Virus record (IMG/VR): IMGVR_UViG_3300025466_000012
Coordinates: 124,001-188,000 of that record
Strand: one strand, 5' to 3'
Source: a virus
Length of the DNA: 64,000 bases
Part shown: one piece after another, positions 54,945-63,429 of the stretch
Layout of the letters: each line of letters begins with the position of its first letter
Numbering within the stretch: the stretch's first letter is position 1
Translations under genes and position numbers: made by a program
Notes under the pieces: model-generated
Told to the model about the DNA's origin: nothing
Seen by the model: only the letters and a program-made list of their open reading frames with translations
The model's database searches: none

Positions 54945-55374
54945 TTTGTTAAAGACCCTGCTAGGAACACAATTTGCTTATTACTTAAAGTCTCATTCGT
55001 TCCATTGGAACGTTGAAACTCCCGATTTCTATCAGTACCATAAATTTTTCCAAAAGATCTACGAAGATGCTTATGAAGCAGTGGATCCCATAGCCGAATA
55101 TATTAGAAGTTTAGATGAATATGCGCCGGGTAGTCTTGAGCGCATGTTAGAATTAAGCGTAGTACCTGGACAGACCAAAGTACCACGTGCCCAACTCATG
55201 ATCGAAGAATTGTTGGCCGACAGCGAAACCATAGTTGATTTGTTGAATCAATGTTTTACCGCTGCTACCAATGAAAACAAACAAGACATAGCAAACTTTA
55301 TGGCCGAACGTCTCAGCCAACAAAACAAGTTTGCATGGCAACTTCGTAGCACATTGAAAGAGAACCGGGCATGA
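54934..55374 (+). CDS. dps-like: Dps-like ferritin (DNA-protection protein)
   Basis: 146 residues, GTG start with ribosome-binding site AAGGAAAG. Dps ferroxidase-site residues align with E. coli spacing: His24 (for His51), His36 (His63), Asp51 (Asp78) and Glu55 (Glu82); the position of Asp67 is Gln40, so iron oxidation may be altered. The pattern SHSFHWNVETPDFYQYHKFF is diagnostic. Dps binds and condenses DNA and removes iron and peroxide. Its place amid likely head-packaged proteins suggests it could protect packaged DNA or be injected. No targeting peptide is present. Confidence 0.85.
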   Translation: MLADLLKTLLGTQFAYYLKSHSFHWNVETPDFYQYHKFFQKIYEDAYEAVDPIAEYIRSLDEYAPGSLERMLELSVVPGQTKVPRAQLMIEELLADSETIVDLLNQCFTAATNENKQDIANFMAERLSQQNKFAWQLRSTLKENRA

Positions 55375-55375
55375 T

Positions 55376-55927
55376 ATGGCAAACAATGACATATACAGCA
55401 TAGTACAGCGATTGGCTGTACTGGAAGGCCGTATCACTCCGGTCGCCGCTCGTCATGGACTCAACCCGCAACAAAAAAGCGTGCCACAGATGCCGGCCTT
55501 GTTTCGCCCTCGCACACAGAAAATCTTGGGCGGAGATCCTGACGCCAAAAACCCCATGAGCGGATATGCCGTGGGCGGGTGCGAAGAAAGTGCCATGCAG
55601 GAAGAAATACTGGGCAAGAAGTCCTTGCGCGACTATCTACAGACCGTGCAGGCGCACAAGGACAACGAGATATTGGCCAAACGACCAAATGCACATGGAT
55701 TGGAAACCCGAGTAGTGACCATAGAAATGGCCGATGGCAGGACCTGTGAGATACACGGCAACGATCAGGACGGTTATGAAGTACGTCACGCCGGACGCAG
55801 CTTGCCTACCAAATTTCCTCACATGGATCATGCCAGAATGGCTGTGGACATGTACAATCATAGATCGGCCACAGCCAGCAAACAGACTGAGCAACACAGT
55901 GATGCTGATTACATAGAAGAGAAATAA
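55376..55927 (+). CDS. Conserved phage protein, probably virion-associated
   Basis: 183 residues. N-terminal block IYSIVQRLAVLEGRITPVAA, HGLNPQQKSVPQMPALFRPR is shared by T4-like phages; the C-terminal block (MADGRTCEIHGNDQDGYEVR, TKFPHMDHARMAVDMY) ends DADYIEEK, the same ending element as NADYIEEK before the Cys tag of the 46522 protein. The shared element supports membership of the same packaged-protein set. Function unknown. Confidence 0.68.
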   Translation: MANNDIYSIVQRLAVLEGRITPVAARHGLNPQQKSVPQMPALFRPRTQKILGGDPDAKNPMSGYAVGGCEESAMQEEILGKKSLRDYLQTVQAHKDNEILAKRPNAHGLETRVVTIEMADGRTCEIHGNDQDGYEVRHAGRSLPTKFPHMDHARMAVDMYNHRSATASKQTEQHSDADYIEEK

Positions 55928-55931
55928 TGAT

Positions 55932-58055
55932 ATGAACCTATTTGATTTTTTTGAGGACCGCAATAAAAAACCATCAGCAACCACAGAAGGCAAACGACCA
56001 TGGGGTCGCGAGGCCTTGGTCAAACGATTGGATCAATTGAAAAAACAGGATCAGGAAAACAATCGAGGACTCAGCGGCTTGGACTTTGAGCGTCACCAAC
56101 GCGAGCTTGAAGCGATGGCACAACGCCTAGATCCCAACCGATCCAAGCCGGACCTGGATGAATATCAGACCAACGAGCCCAGACGCAGCAACTTCATGAG
56201 TGGCGCACCTGCCGCAGTAGATCCTGAACAACGTTGGAAACGACAGGTACGCGGTATAGCACAGGCCTACATGGGTCGCCAACGACAGCTGGCTCAGTTG
56301 GCACAGAGCAAGGGACGAGACAGTATCTATCAGGTGGCATGGGATTATCTGCGCCATCCAGGCCAAGGCATCAGATACCCCGAAGGTGGCGGAGTCAATG
56401 CCGTGGATGTGGACTGGAATGATGTGGTAGCTGGCATACCAACCAGCCCCACTGTGGGTGGTCTGGATTTGCTGAAAGCTGCGCACAAGGAACTGGTCAG
56501 GATGGGCTATGGCAATACACCGGAAACGGCTCAGTTGCTCAAGGATGTGCTGAACATGAGTCCCAAGATGCATCAAGAGATACAACAGGCCTACGATAGA
56601 AAAGTCAACGCCAGCAAGGAGTTGGCGGAGGAACTTGCTCCAATTGCAGGAACCTGGATTGCAAAATATTGGGATAAACAACCTGAAAATACCCCAGCCG
56701 AACAAATATTCCGTTCCGAAGATGAAGCACGGAAATTCTTAAACAAACTGCCAACTCATTATGTAAAAGCATTGCGACCAGCAAGAGCCGCAGGACATTT
56801 AAAAGACCAAGGTGTGGCGGAAGGCTTCTTAAATGAAGCCAACAGTCTAAAAGGCACTATAGACAGCATCGTGGTGCATGGTGAGGCTATCGCACAGATA
56901 TATGAACAGATGAAGTCGGCCGCTAAGAAATATGTGGATAATCACGGCGAGCTGGAAGGATTCAGCATGGTTGCCGCTGGTATCGGATCACGCTGGTTCC
57001 AGTCATTCTATTTCAACAAACTACAGAACGAACTCTATGCCCTGGTCAAACAGGCACCTAAATACTCTCCACTCCTGCTGGATTTCCTCAAGTCGGAAGA
57101 TTCCAAGTCATTCGGTAGAGTAGCAAAAGGTCTCCCGGGTATCCTGGAACAGATAGGATCAGAACTGGGCAGCCAGGAACTGATGCGTTTCGGAAAACAT
57201 TGGGCCCAGCGCCGTAGCGATTACCAGGCATATCTCAGCGGTCTCGAAGACGATGATGACTACGATGATGGTCCTCAAGAAAAGAAACCTAAGGATACGA
57301 CACAGGGTCAACAAAATGCACAGGCGGCGGTGTTGATCAATCAAGGGATTAAAGATCATATACCTGCCAAATATCAAGGCAAAGTTAGGAATATGATCGA
57401 TCGTTTACCTATGGAAAAAAGGATTATAGCACTTCAACAGGCCATAGAAAAATTCAAGGGTATGAATGAAAGTAAGCAAGGTGTGGTGGAAGGTCATAAA
57501 ACTATCAAAGGACCACATGGTCGATTGGATGTGGACACAACCACATCAGGTGTGACCCGTGTGCAACAGAAAGATCGCACAGGTGCCAAACGATTCGGAT
57601 TACCTTTCAAAACAGGTGGTCACGTGGGCCGAGACACCCAGCAGTCCGCTCCGGGTGCCAGTTCTTTGCTGAATACGACAAATGGAGTCCGTAGAGCAAC
57701 GCCTAGATTGGATCATAGCGATGATCTGCGAGAAGAACAGGACGTCGAGGGTGTGGAACGTGCGATCCTGCACAGGATCATGGTTGGTCATAAAGATTTG
57801 TTGTTGAAGTATGGACCGCAAAAGGTCATGCAAGCAGCAGAAGAAGTGGCCTATAATACCGGTGACATCAGTGAGATTGGCACCAGCGATGTGTCCGGCT
57901 GGGTACAACAGGTTGAACAGATACTAGGTGCGGTAAGTGAAGCCAAGGCAGTAAAAACCAGACTGGATCCTGCTTGCTGGACTGGTAAAAAAATTGGCAA
58001 CCCCAAAACCAAGGTCAAGAATGGTGTCAGAGTCAATAACTGCGTACCAAAATGA
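55932..58055 (+). CDS. Large modular phage protein with QGVxEG linkers and Cys tag
   Basis: 707 residues. N-terminus MNLFDFFEDRNKK, then a helical, Gln/Arg-rich region to about 235. Linkers KDQGVAEGF (near 297) and SKQGVVEGH (near 519) bracket a helical module whose codon usage and base composition differ from the rest, as if swapped in. The C-terminus has a VERAILHRIMVGHKDLLLK helical domain and the tag ACWTGKKIGNPKTKVKNGVR followed by VNNCVPK. No enzyme motif is visible. The V-x-E|G linkers fit a T4-type prohead protease specificity. Likely a capsid-packaged polyprotein. Overlaps the deaminase gene by ATGA. Confidence 0.68.
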   Translation: MNLFDFFEDRNKKPSATTEGKRPWGREALVKRLDQLKKQDQENNRGLSGLDFERHQRELEAMAQRLDPNRSKPDLDEYQTNEPRRSNFMSGAPAAVDPEQRWKRQVRGIAQAYMGRQRQLAQLAQSKGRDSIYQVAWDYLRHPGQGIRYPEGGGVNAVDVDWNDVVAGIPTSPTVGGLDLLKAAHKELVRMGYGNTPETAQLLKDVLNMSPKMHQEIQQAYDRKVNASKELAEELAPIAGTWIAKYWDKQPENTPAEQIFRSEDEARKFLNKLPTHYVKALRPARAAGHLKDQGVAEGFLNEANSLKGTIDSIVVHGEAIAQIYEQMKSAAKKYVDNHGELEGFSMVAAGIGSRWFQSFYFNKLQNELYALVKQAPKYSPLLLDFLKSEDSKSFGRVAKGLPGILEQIGSELGSQELMRFGKHWAQRRSDYQAYLSGLEDDDDYDDGPQEKKPKDTTQGQQNAQAAVLINQGIKDHIPAKYQGKVRNMIDRLPMEKRIIALQQAIEKFKGMNESKQGVVEGHKTIKGPHGRLDVDTTTSGVTRVQQKDRTGAKRFGLPFKTGGHVGRDTQQSAPGASSLLNTTNGVRRATPRLDHSDDLREEQDVEGVERAILHRIMVGHKDLLLKYGPQKVMQAAEEVAYNTGDISEIGTSDVSGWVQQVEQILGAVSEAKAVKTRLDPACWTGKKIGNPKTKVKNGVRVNNCVPK

Positions 58056-58690
58056 AACTGAGCGATTTCCAAATCAGCAATCATGACAAGCTAGACTCGA
58101 TACTGGTTAGGTTATGCGAACTGGTCATGGACGGTCAAAAGAAAAATCCAGATCGTTACGGCATGGTAGCAGCCGCGGTACTAGATCCTGACAACAACTG
58201 TGTGGCCGCTTTGAATTATCAAACAGCTGATGGTGATGTGCATGGTGAACGTGCCGCCATAGATGCTTATCACGAACGCTTTGGTGAGATACCCGAAGGC
58301 AGTATCATCTTGACTACCTGTAGTCCGTGTACCGAGCCCATGTCAGACCGCTATGGTTCTAGTTGCAAAGATCTAATCAGCTCGACCGCGGTGCACAAGG
58401 TCTATGCTGGTTATAGAGATCCCAGCCAACAGACGCATGGCGGTGACAAGACTTATCATTTGGAAATCACTCGTAACAAAAAGATACAACAACTGTGCCA
58501 GGCCTTTGCTGACACCTGGTTACGAAACGAACTGACCGAACTTGAATTCTTGGGCAGCCCTTGCACTAAAGACTGTTCGGGTCACAGAGCCGGTTATGCC
58601 TGGAGCCAAAGCCGAGGTGGGCGTGTGGCACAGAGTCCATTCAGCCCCAGCTTCAACAAAGGCAGCCAATTGCAGGTGGATGGCAAATGA
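58052..58690 (+). CDS. Cytidine/guanine deaminase-like enzyme with Cys tag
   Basis: 212 residues. Zinc-deaminase signature: HGE at 64-66 (DVHGERAAID) and SPCTEPMSDRYGSSC with Cys93 and Cys105, as in the CDD/RibD superfamily, where Glu is the proton shuttle. The C-terminal 45 residues are the tag CTKDCSGHRAGYAWSQSRGG followed by a Ser/Phe-rich end, shared with other phage proteins. Deaminases act on (d)C, (d)CMP, riboflavin precursors or nucleic acid; which one is unknown. Coupled by ATGA to the 55932 gene. Confidence 0.85.
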   Translation: MKLSDFQISNHDKLDSILVRLCELVMDGQKKNPDRYGMVAAAVLDPDNNCVAALNYQTADGDVHGERAAIDAYHERFGEIPEGSIILTTCSPCTEPMSDRYGSSCKDLISSTAVHKVYAGYRDPSQQTHGGDKTYHLEITRNKKIQQLCQAFADTWLRNELTELEFLGSPCTKDCSGHRAGYAWSQSRGGRVAQSPFSPSFNKGSQLQVDGK

Positions 58691-58776
58691 TCGACTATCC
58701 TTATCCGGTATACCCTGACCCTGATCCAGCATGTCCTGAGCAGGATCGTCTGAGACTTCCTTATGCACCTGTATAG
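58687..58776 (+). CDS. Possible very small Pro-rich peptide
   Basis: 29 codons (MIDYPYPVYPDPDPACPEQD...) with the ATG overlapping the deaminase stop (ATGA). Coupling is the only support; composition is unusual, so it may be spurious. The next 80 bases up to the promoter at 58858 hold GGCC inverted repeats but no clear gene. Confidence 0.35.
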   Translation: MIDYPYPVYPDPDPACPEQDRLRLPYAPV

Positions 58777-58857
58777 AATTTGGCCTTAGGACCGAATGGC
58801 CGGCAGCTGGCCTGGTTGACCGATTCGCTACCGGTTAACCTAAAAGCGGCACGATCA

Positions 58858-58886
58858 TTGACTGTGTGTGTTGTATCGTGTATAAT
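58858..58886 (+). promoter_or_regulatory. Sigma70-type promoter of dsbA-like gene
   Basis: TTGACT (58858-58863) and TATAAT (58881-58886), 17-bp spacer; GGAGAG ribosome-binding site and ATG at 58911 follow. Confidence 0.82.
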
Positions 58887-58910
58887 TACATATTCAACCA
58901 GGAGAGCTCA

Positions 58911-59171
58911 ATGACAAGTCGTGTGTTTACCACAGAACAAACTGCCAAACTAAACCAAATCATCAACGAAGGCATGCAGGTCACGCATGAAATCGAAACT
59001 TTGACCGAAGGTCTCAATGACACAGTCAAGGCCATAGCCGAAGAGCTGGAAATCAAACCAGCCATTCTCAAACGTGCTATCAAACTGGCACACAAGGCCG
59101 AGTTTGGCCGCGCACAGCAGGATCATGAAGTGCTGGAACAGATCTTGACCACGGTGGGCAAAACTCTCTAA
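58911..59171 (+). CDS. dsbA: DsbA-like double-stranded DNA-binding protein
   Basis: 86 residues from the ATG at 58911. Small all-helical sequence: AKLNQIINEGMQVTHEIETL, TEGLNDTVKAIAEELEIKPA and ILKRAIKLAHKAEFG. It matches phage DsbA-like proteins (T4 DsbA, 89 aa), which bind DNA near late promoters and stimulate late transcription. The abundance of late promoter motifs in this window is consistent with that. Strong sigma70-type promoter upstream. No gp33 or gp55 gene is seen in the window. Confidence 0.8.
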   Translation: MTSRVFTTEQTAKLNQIINEGMQVTHEIETLTEGLNDTVKAIAEELEIKPAILKRAIKLAHKAEFGRAQQDHEVLEQILTTVGKTL

Positions 59172-59176
59172 TCCAG

Positions 59177-59818
59177 ATGGAAGCGTTTAGACACCAGCAT
59201 CTGGTCTATGTGCCCATCACCAAGCATGCCAGTACCAGTTATCGACATCTGTTCCGAGATCAGTTGGGATGGCAACCCATGCAAACCGACGAAATTGATT
59301 GGACTGTAGATCATGTGTTTGGTCACCTGTTGCACCCGTATACTCGGCATTTGCAAGGCATCACAGAATGTGTGCAGAAATACAATCTTGTACATCTGGT
59401 CGACGATGAATGTTTTTTAACCCTGTTGGGTACCGCAGTGTTTGATCTGCATTCATACCCGCTGTCGGCAGGATTTGGTGACAGTCTTTACAAAATTGAC
59501 TGGATCCTGCTGGATCACCATATATACGACAGTGACTATATCACACGGAATTTTTTACAACAGCACGGTATCATGATAGACACCATACCCAGGTTGAACA
59601 CTGCTAGACCCAATGAAAAGGTATTGTTGGAAAAAATACAGACTGTCAGAGACAGCAAAGATCTTACCAACACGCTGACCTATTTTTACGAACAGGATGT
59701 GGTCTTGTATGATCGGGTGAATCGACACAGCAGATACCATGAGCTTGAAAATTTGCCGTGGTCTGAATGCAGTTGGTTGACCAACTATGTACCAATCAAG
59801 GTCGAAGTTGATCTGTAA
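59177..59818 (+). CDS. Sulfotransferase-like protein
   Basis: 213 residues. N-terminal VYVPITKHASTSYRHLFRDQ matches the phosphosulfate-binding loop of carbohydrate sulfotransferases (PKxASTSxxxLF). A second PAPS motif is uncertain (region SKDLTNTLTYFYE). It is encoded between the DsbA-like gene and the gene before DNA polymerase, far from the 36-38 kb sulfotransferase group. Acceptor unknown. Confidence 0.68.
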   Translation: MEAFRHQHLVYVPITKHASTSYRHLFRDQLGWQPMQTDEIDWTVDHVFGHLLHPYTRHLQGITECVQKYNLVHLVDDECFLTLLGTAVFDLHSYPLSAGFGDSLYKIDWILLDHHIYDSDYITRNFLQQHGIMIDTIPRLNTARPNEKVLLEKIQTVRDSKDLTNTLTYFYEQDVVLYDRVNRHSRYHELENLPWSECSWLTNYVPIKVEVDL

Positions 59819-60767
59819 CATAGATCCTTACCTGGATCAAATCTGGCAAAAAAGCCAGTGCAGAAAACATGAATGGGCGATTTTGGGTACCCTCGAAAAT
59901 CTCGTGAACACTCTTCCTGATAAAAGCAACACATATATCTGTTTGGTTGATGCAGTGCCCGAAAATGTTATTGTAAACTATCGTACCATAATCACTGATA
60001 ATATCTTGAAGACCGATTCGGTACAACTATGGCCAGAATTTTGGGGCACTTTCAGCTACGATCCAGAATATTCGGATCGTGCTCCACAAAAACTATTCAA
60101 CTGTTTTATGCACCGGACCGGAGTCATGCGACAGACATGGTTCTACGAACTGATCCGACGAGAATTGTTGGATCTAGGATCAGTTTCATTCTTGTTAGAT
60201 TATAGAGACAATGCTGGTTATACCAAAGGCTGGAGCACTGTAGAAGAAAAACAGGCTCTGTTCCAATGGATATTTGAAAAACTTGATGCAGAATTTCTGG
60301 CCGAGCACGAAAGCATACGATCGTTGGTACCTTATCGTAATTTCCACACTGATCTTGACCAGGCCGTCGTAGATTCAAAAATAAGCCTGGTACTAGAGAC
60401 CTATTACGACAACTCGATGGCCATTGCATTCAGTGAAAAGGTATTTAGGGCTTTACAATTGCCTCGTCCTATGTTACTATATAGTGGTGTTGGTGCCATC
60501 AACGAGTTACGGAAAATAGGATTTGATCTTTACGATGACATAGTGGATCATGGCTACGACCTAATTGTGGACTCCAATCAAAGACAATTAGACATTTTAT
60601 CCAGGCTAGAAAATTTTAAAAGTTTTAATTACACAGACAACACTCTTCGAGATTTTGAACAACGAGCTAACAAAAACAGAAACATCTTGAAAAATTTAAA
60701 ACAAAATTGGCCTCATAAGCTCGACAAAATTGTTGCCAGCCTCAGAGATCACAACAACGGAGAATAG
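59787..60767 (+). CDS. Conserved phage protein, glycosyltransferase-like C-terminus
   Basis: 326 residues; the ATG at 59787 overlaps the previous gene by 32 bases (a TTG at 59808 is the alternative). The C-terminal half, SKISLVLETYYDNSMAIAFS then EKVFRALQLPRPMLLYSG and GFDLYDDIVDHGYDLI, resembles the donor end of phage and bacterial glycosyltransferase-like families (ETYxD...TEKxFRxxxxxxPxxL). N-terminal half unrecognised. It lies directly before the DNA polymerase gene. Confidence 0.65.
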   Translation: MYQSRSKLICNIDPYLDQIWQKSQCRKHEWAILGTLENLVNTLPDKSNTYICLVDAVPENVIVNYRTIITDNILKTDSVQLWPEFWGTFSYDPEYSDRAPQKLFNCFMHRTGVMRQTWFYELIRRELLDLGSVSFLLDYRDNAGYTKGWSTVEEKQALFQWIFEKLDAEFLAEHESIRSLVPYRNFHTDLDQAVVDSKISLVLETYYDNSMAIAFSEKVFRALQLPRPMLLYSGVGAINELRKIGFDLYDDIVDHGYDLIVDSNQRQLDILSRLENFKSFNYTDNTLRDFEQRANKNRNILKNLKQNWPHKLDKIVASLRDHNNGE

Positions 60768-60768
60768 A

Positions 60769-63429
60769 TTGAGTTACATTGATGCACTCTACGATCGCGA
60801 ACACGATCGCATACACATAGTCGAGCGTCGCGATGGCGCAAGACACTATCGCGAATATCCGGCCAACTATATCCTGTACTATGACGATGCCAGAGGAAAA
60901 TTCCAAAGCATTTTTGGCACACCGGTGTCGAGATTCAGCACCAGGAACAACAAAGAGTTCCGCAAAGAAGTAAAGTTGCAGTCGGGCAAACGCCTGTACG
61001 AAAGCGACATCAATCCCATATTCCGTTGCCTGGAAGAAAACTACAAGGGACAAGATGCTCCCCGGCTCAACGTGGCCTTTTTTGACATCGAAGTGGACTT
61101 TGATCCCGAGCGTGGATTCAGTCCACCAGCAGATCCATTCAATCCAATCACGGCCATCTCGGTCTATCTGGGCTGGTTGGAACAGCTGGTGACTCTGGTC
61201 ATACCTCCACGTCACATGAGTGAGGACACTGCACAAGAAATAGCCAGTGAATTTGAAAACACCATCATATTCCGAGACGAAGCCGAAATGCTGAAAACCT
61301 TTCTGGATCTGATCGAAGATGCTGATGCACTGTCGGGCTGGAACAGTGAAGGGTTTGATATCCCGTACACAGTCAATCGAGTGACTCGTGTGCTCAGTCG
61401 AGACGATACCAGAAGGTTCTGTCTATGGGATCAGTATCCCAAGAAACGCACGTTTGAACGCTTTGGTGCCGAAAACGAGACCTATGACTTGATCGGTCGT
61501 GTACACATGGACTATATGCAACTGTATCGCAAGTACACCTATGAAGAGCGACACAGCTACAGCCTAGACGCCATTGCCGAACATGAATTGGGTGAAACTA
61601 AAACAGTGTTCGAAGGTACCCTGGATCAACTGTACAATCAAAATTTCCGTATCTTTATCGAGTACAACAGACAGGATACCATGATCCTGGCCAAGCTGGA
61701 TCGCAAACTGAAGTTTTTGGATCTGGCCAACATCCTGGCACACGAAAACACAGTGTTGCTACAGACCACCATGGGTGCGGTGGCCTTGACCGAACAGGCC
61801 ATCATCAACGAAGCACACGAGCGTGGCATGGTAGTGCCCAATCGCAAAGAAAGATACAGCGACGAAGACACACAGGCCGCAGGTGCCTATGTGGCCTATC
61901 CCAAAAAAGGCATACACGAATATGTGGGCTCCATAGACATCAACAGTCTATATCCCAGCGCGATCCGAGCACTCAACATGGGTCCCGAAACCATCGTTGG
62001 GCAGTTGAGACCCATCATGACCGATCGTTATATTGCAGACAAGATCCGAAGCGGTAGCAGTTTTGCTGCTGCCTGGGAAGGACTGTTTGCCACATTGGAA
62101 TATACCGCAGTCATGGAGATGCAGACTGGTACCGAAGTCACAGTGGACTGGGAGGACGGCGATGAAACTGTGCATAGTGCAGCCGAAGTCTGGCGGATCA
62201 TATTCGACAGCAACCGGCCCTGGATGCTGACAGCCAATGGCACCATATTCACCTACGAACGCGAAGCCGTGATACCTGGCTTGCTCAAACGCTGGTATGC
62301 CGAGCGTAAAGACATGCAGAAAAAACTCAAAGAATGCGCCAATCAAGATGACGAAGAATACTGGGACAAACGACAACTGGTCAAAAAGATCAATCTCAAC
62401 AGCCTGTACGGTGCTATTCTCAATCCTGGTTGTAGGTTTTTTGACAAGCGTATCGGTCAAAGTACTACTCTCACAGGGCGCAGCATTGCCAAACATATGG
62501 ACGCCTATGTGAACGAATGTATCACAGGCCGATACGATCATGTGGGCGACGCCATCATCTACGGTGACACAGACTCGTGCTATTTTACAGCCTATCCGTT
62601 TCTCCGAGAAGATATCGAACAGGGTCGTATGACCTGGACCCGAGACCTGGCAGTACAGTTATACGATTCCATAGCCGAACAGGTCAACGACAGTTTTCCT
62701 GGTTTTATGGAAACTGCGTTCCATGTGCCCAGAGAGATGGGCACAGTGATACGTGGTGGTAGAGAAATCGTGGCATCAAAAGGTCTGTTCATCACCAAAA
62801 AACGCTATGCGGTCATGTACTACGACAAAGAAGGCCGGCGTGTGGACACCCACGGCAGTCCAGGCAAGGTCAAGGCCATGGGACTGGATCTCAAAAGATC
62901 CGACACACCTCGAGTGATCCAGGATTTCCTGAGCGAGATCCTGAACGATGTGCTGGTAGGTGCCACCCGCGAACAGATCGTGGAAAAGATCCGCGAGTTC
63001 AAATATGTGTTCCGCGATCGACCCGGATGGGAAAAAGGCAGTCCCAAGCGAGTCAACAACTTGACCAAGTACAGCAAAGAAGAAGAACGTCTGGGTCGGG
63101 CCAACATGCCTGGTCATGTGCGTGCGGCCTTGAACTGGAATGCCTTGAGAAAGATGAACGGCGACCGATACAGCCTGCAGATCGTGGATGGCATGAAAAC
63201 CATCGTGTGCAAGCTCAAGGACAATCCGTTGGGTTGGACATCTATCGGCTATCCAACCGACGAATTGCACTTGCCCGAGTGGTTCCGAGAACTGCCATTC
63301 AATGATTCGGAGATGGAAGCCACCGTGGTCGATCAAAAGATCGACAACCTGTTGAGTGTGTTGGACTGGGATCTGGCCAGTGCTACCAATACCGACAATA
63401 CCTTTGAGACCTTGTTTTCATGGAACTAG
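60769..63429 (+). CDS. 43: Family B DNA polymerase (gp43-like)
   Basis: 886 residues (T4 gp43 is 898). TTG start at 60769, one base after the previous stop, with ACGGAGAA as ribosome-binding site; the upstream in-frame region overlaps the previous gene. Exonuclease motifs: Exo I FFDIEVDFD (near 104-112), Exo II LSGWNSEGFDIPY, Exo III YNRQDTMIL. Polymerase motifs: A SIDINSLYPS with Asp390, B KKINLNSLYG near 540, C YGDTDS near 598. All catalytic residues are present. The region after motif A contains an insert of about 100 residues (VMEMQTGTEVTVDWEDGDE). It replicates the phage genome with the clamp-loader and clamp. Confidence 0.95.
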   Translation: MSYIDALYDREHDRIHIVERRDGARHYREYPANYILYYDDARGKFQSIFGTPVSRFSTRNNKEFRKEVKLQSGKRLYESDINPIFRCLEENYKGQDAPRLNVAFFDIEVDFDPERGFSPPADPFNPITAISVYLGWLEQLVTLVIPPRHMSEDTAQEIASEFENTIIFRDEAEMLKTFLDLIEDADALSGWNSEGFDIPYTVNRVTRVLSRDDTRRFCLWDQYPKKRTFERFGAENETYDLIGRVHMDYMQLYRKYTYEERHSYSLDAIAEHELGETKTVFEGTLDQLYNQNFRIFIEYNRQDTMILAKLDRKLKFLDLANILAHENTVLLQTTMGAVALTEQAIINEAHERGMVVPNRKERYSDEDTQAAGAYVAYPKKGIHEYVGSIDINSLYPSAIRALNMGPETIVGQLRPIMTDRYIADKIRSGSSFAAAWEGLFATLEYTAVMEMQTGTEVTVDWEDGDETVHSAAEVWRIIFDSNRPWMLTANGTIFTYEREAVIPGLLKRWYAERKDMQKKLKECANQDDEEYWDKRQLVKKINLNSLYGAILNPGCRFFDKRIGQSTTLTGRSIAKHMDAYVNECITGRYDHVGDAIIYGDTDSCYFTAYPFLREDIEQGRMTWTRDLAVQLYDSIAEQVNDSFPGFMETAFHVPREMGTVIRGGREIVASKGLFITKKRYAVMYYDKEGRRVDTHGSPGKVKAMGLDLKRSDTPRVIQDFLSEILNDVLVGATREQIVEKIREFKYVFRDRPGWEKGSPKRVNNLTKYSKEEERLGRANMPGHVRAALNWNALRKMNGDRYSLQIVDGMKTIVCKLKDNPLGWTSIGYPTDELHLPEWFRELPFNDSEMEATVVDQKIDNLLSVLDWDLASATNTDNTFETLFSWN

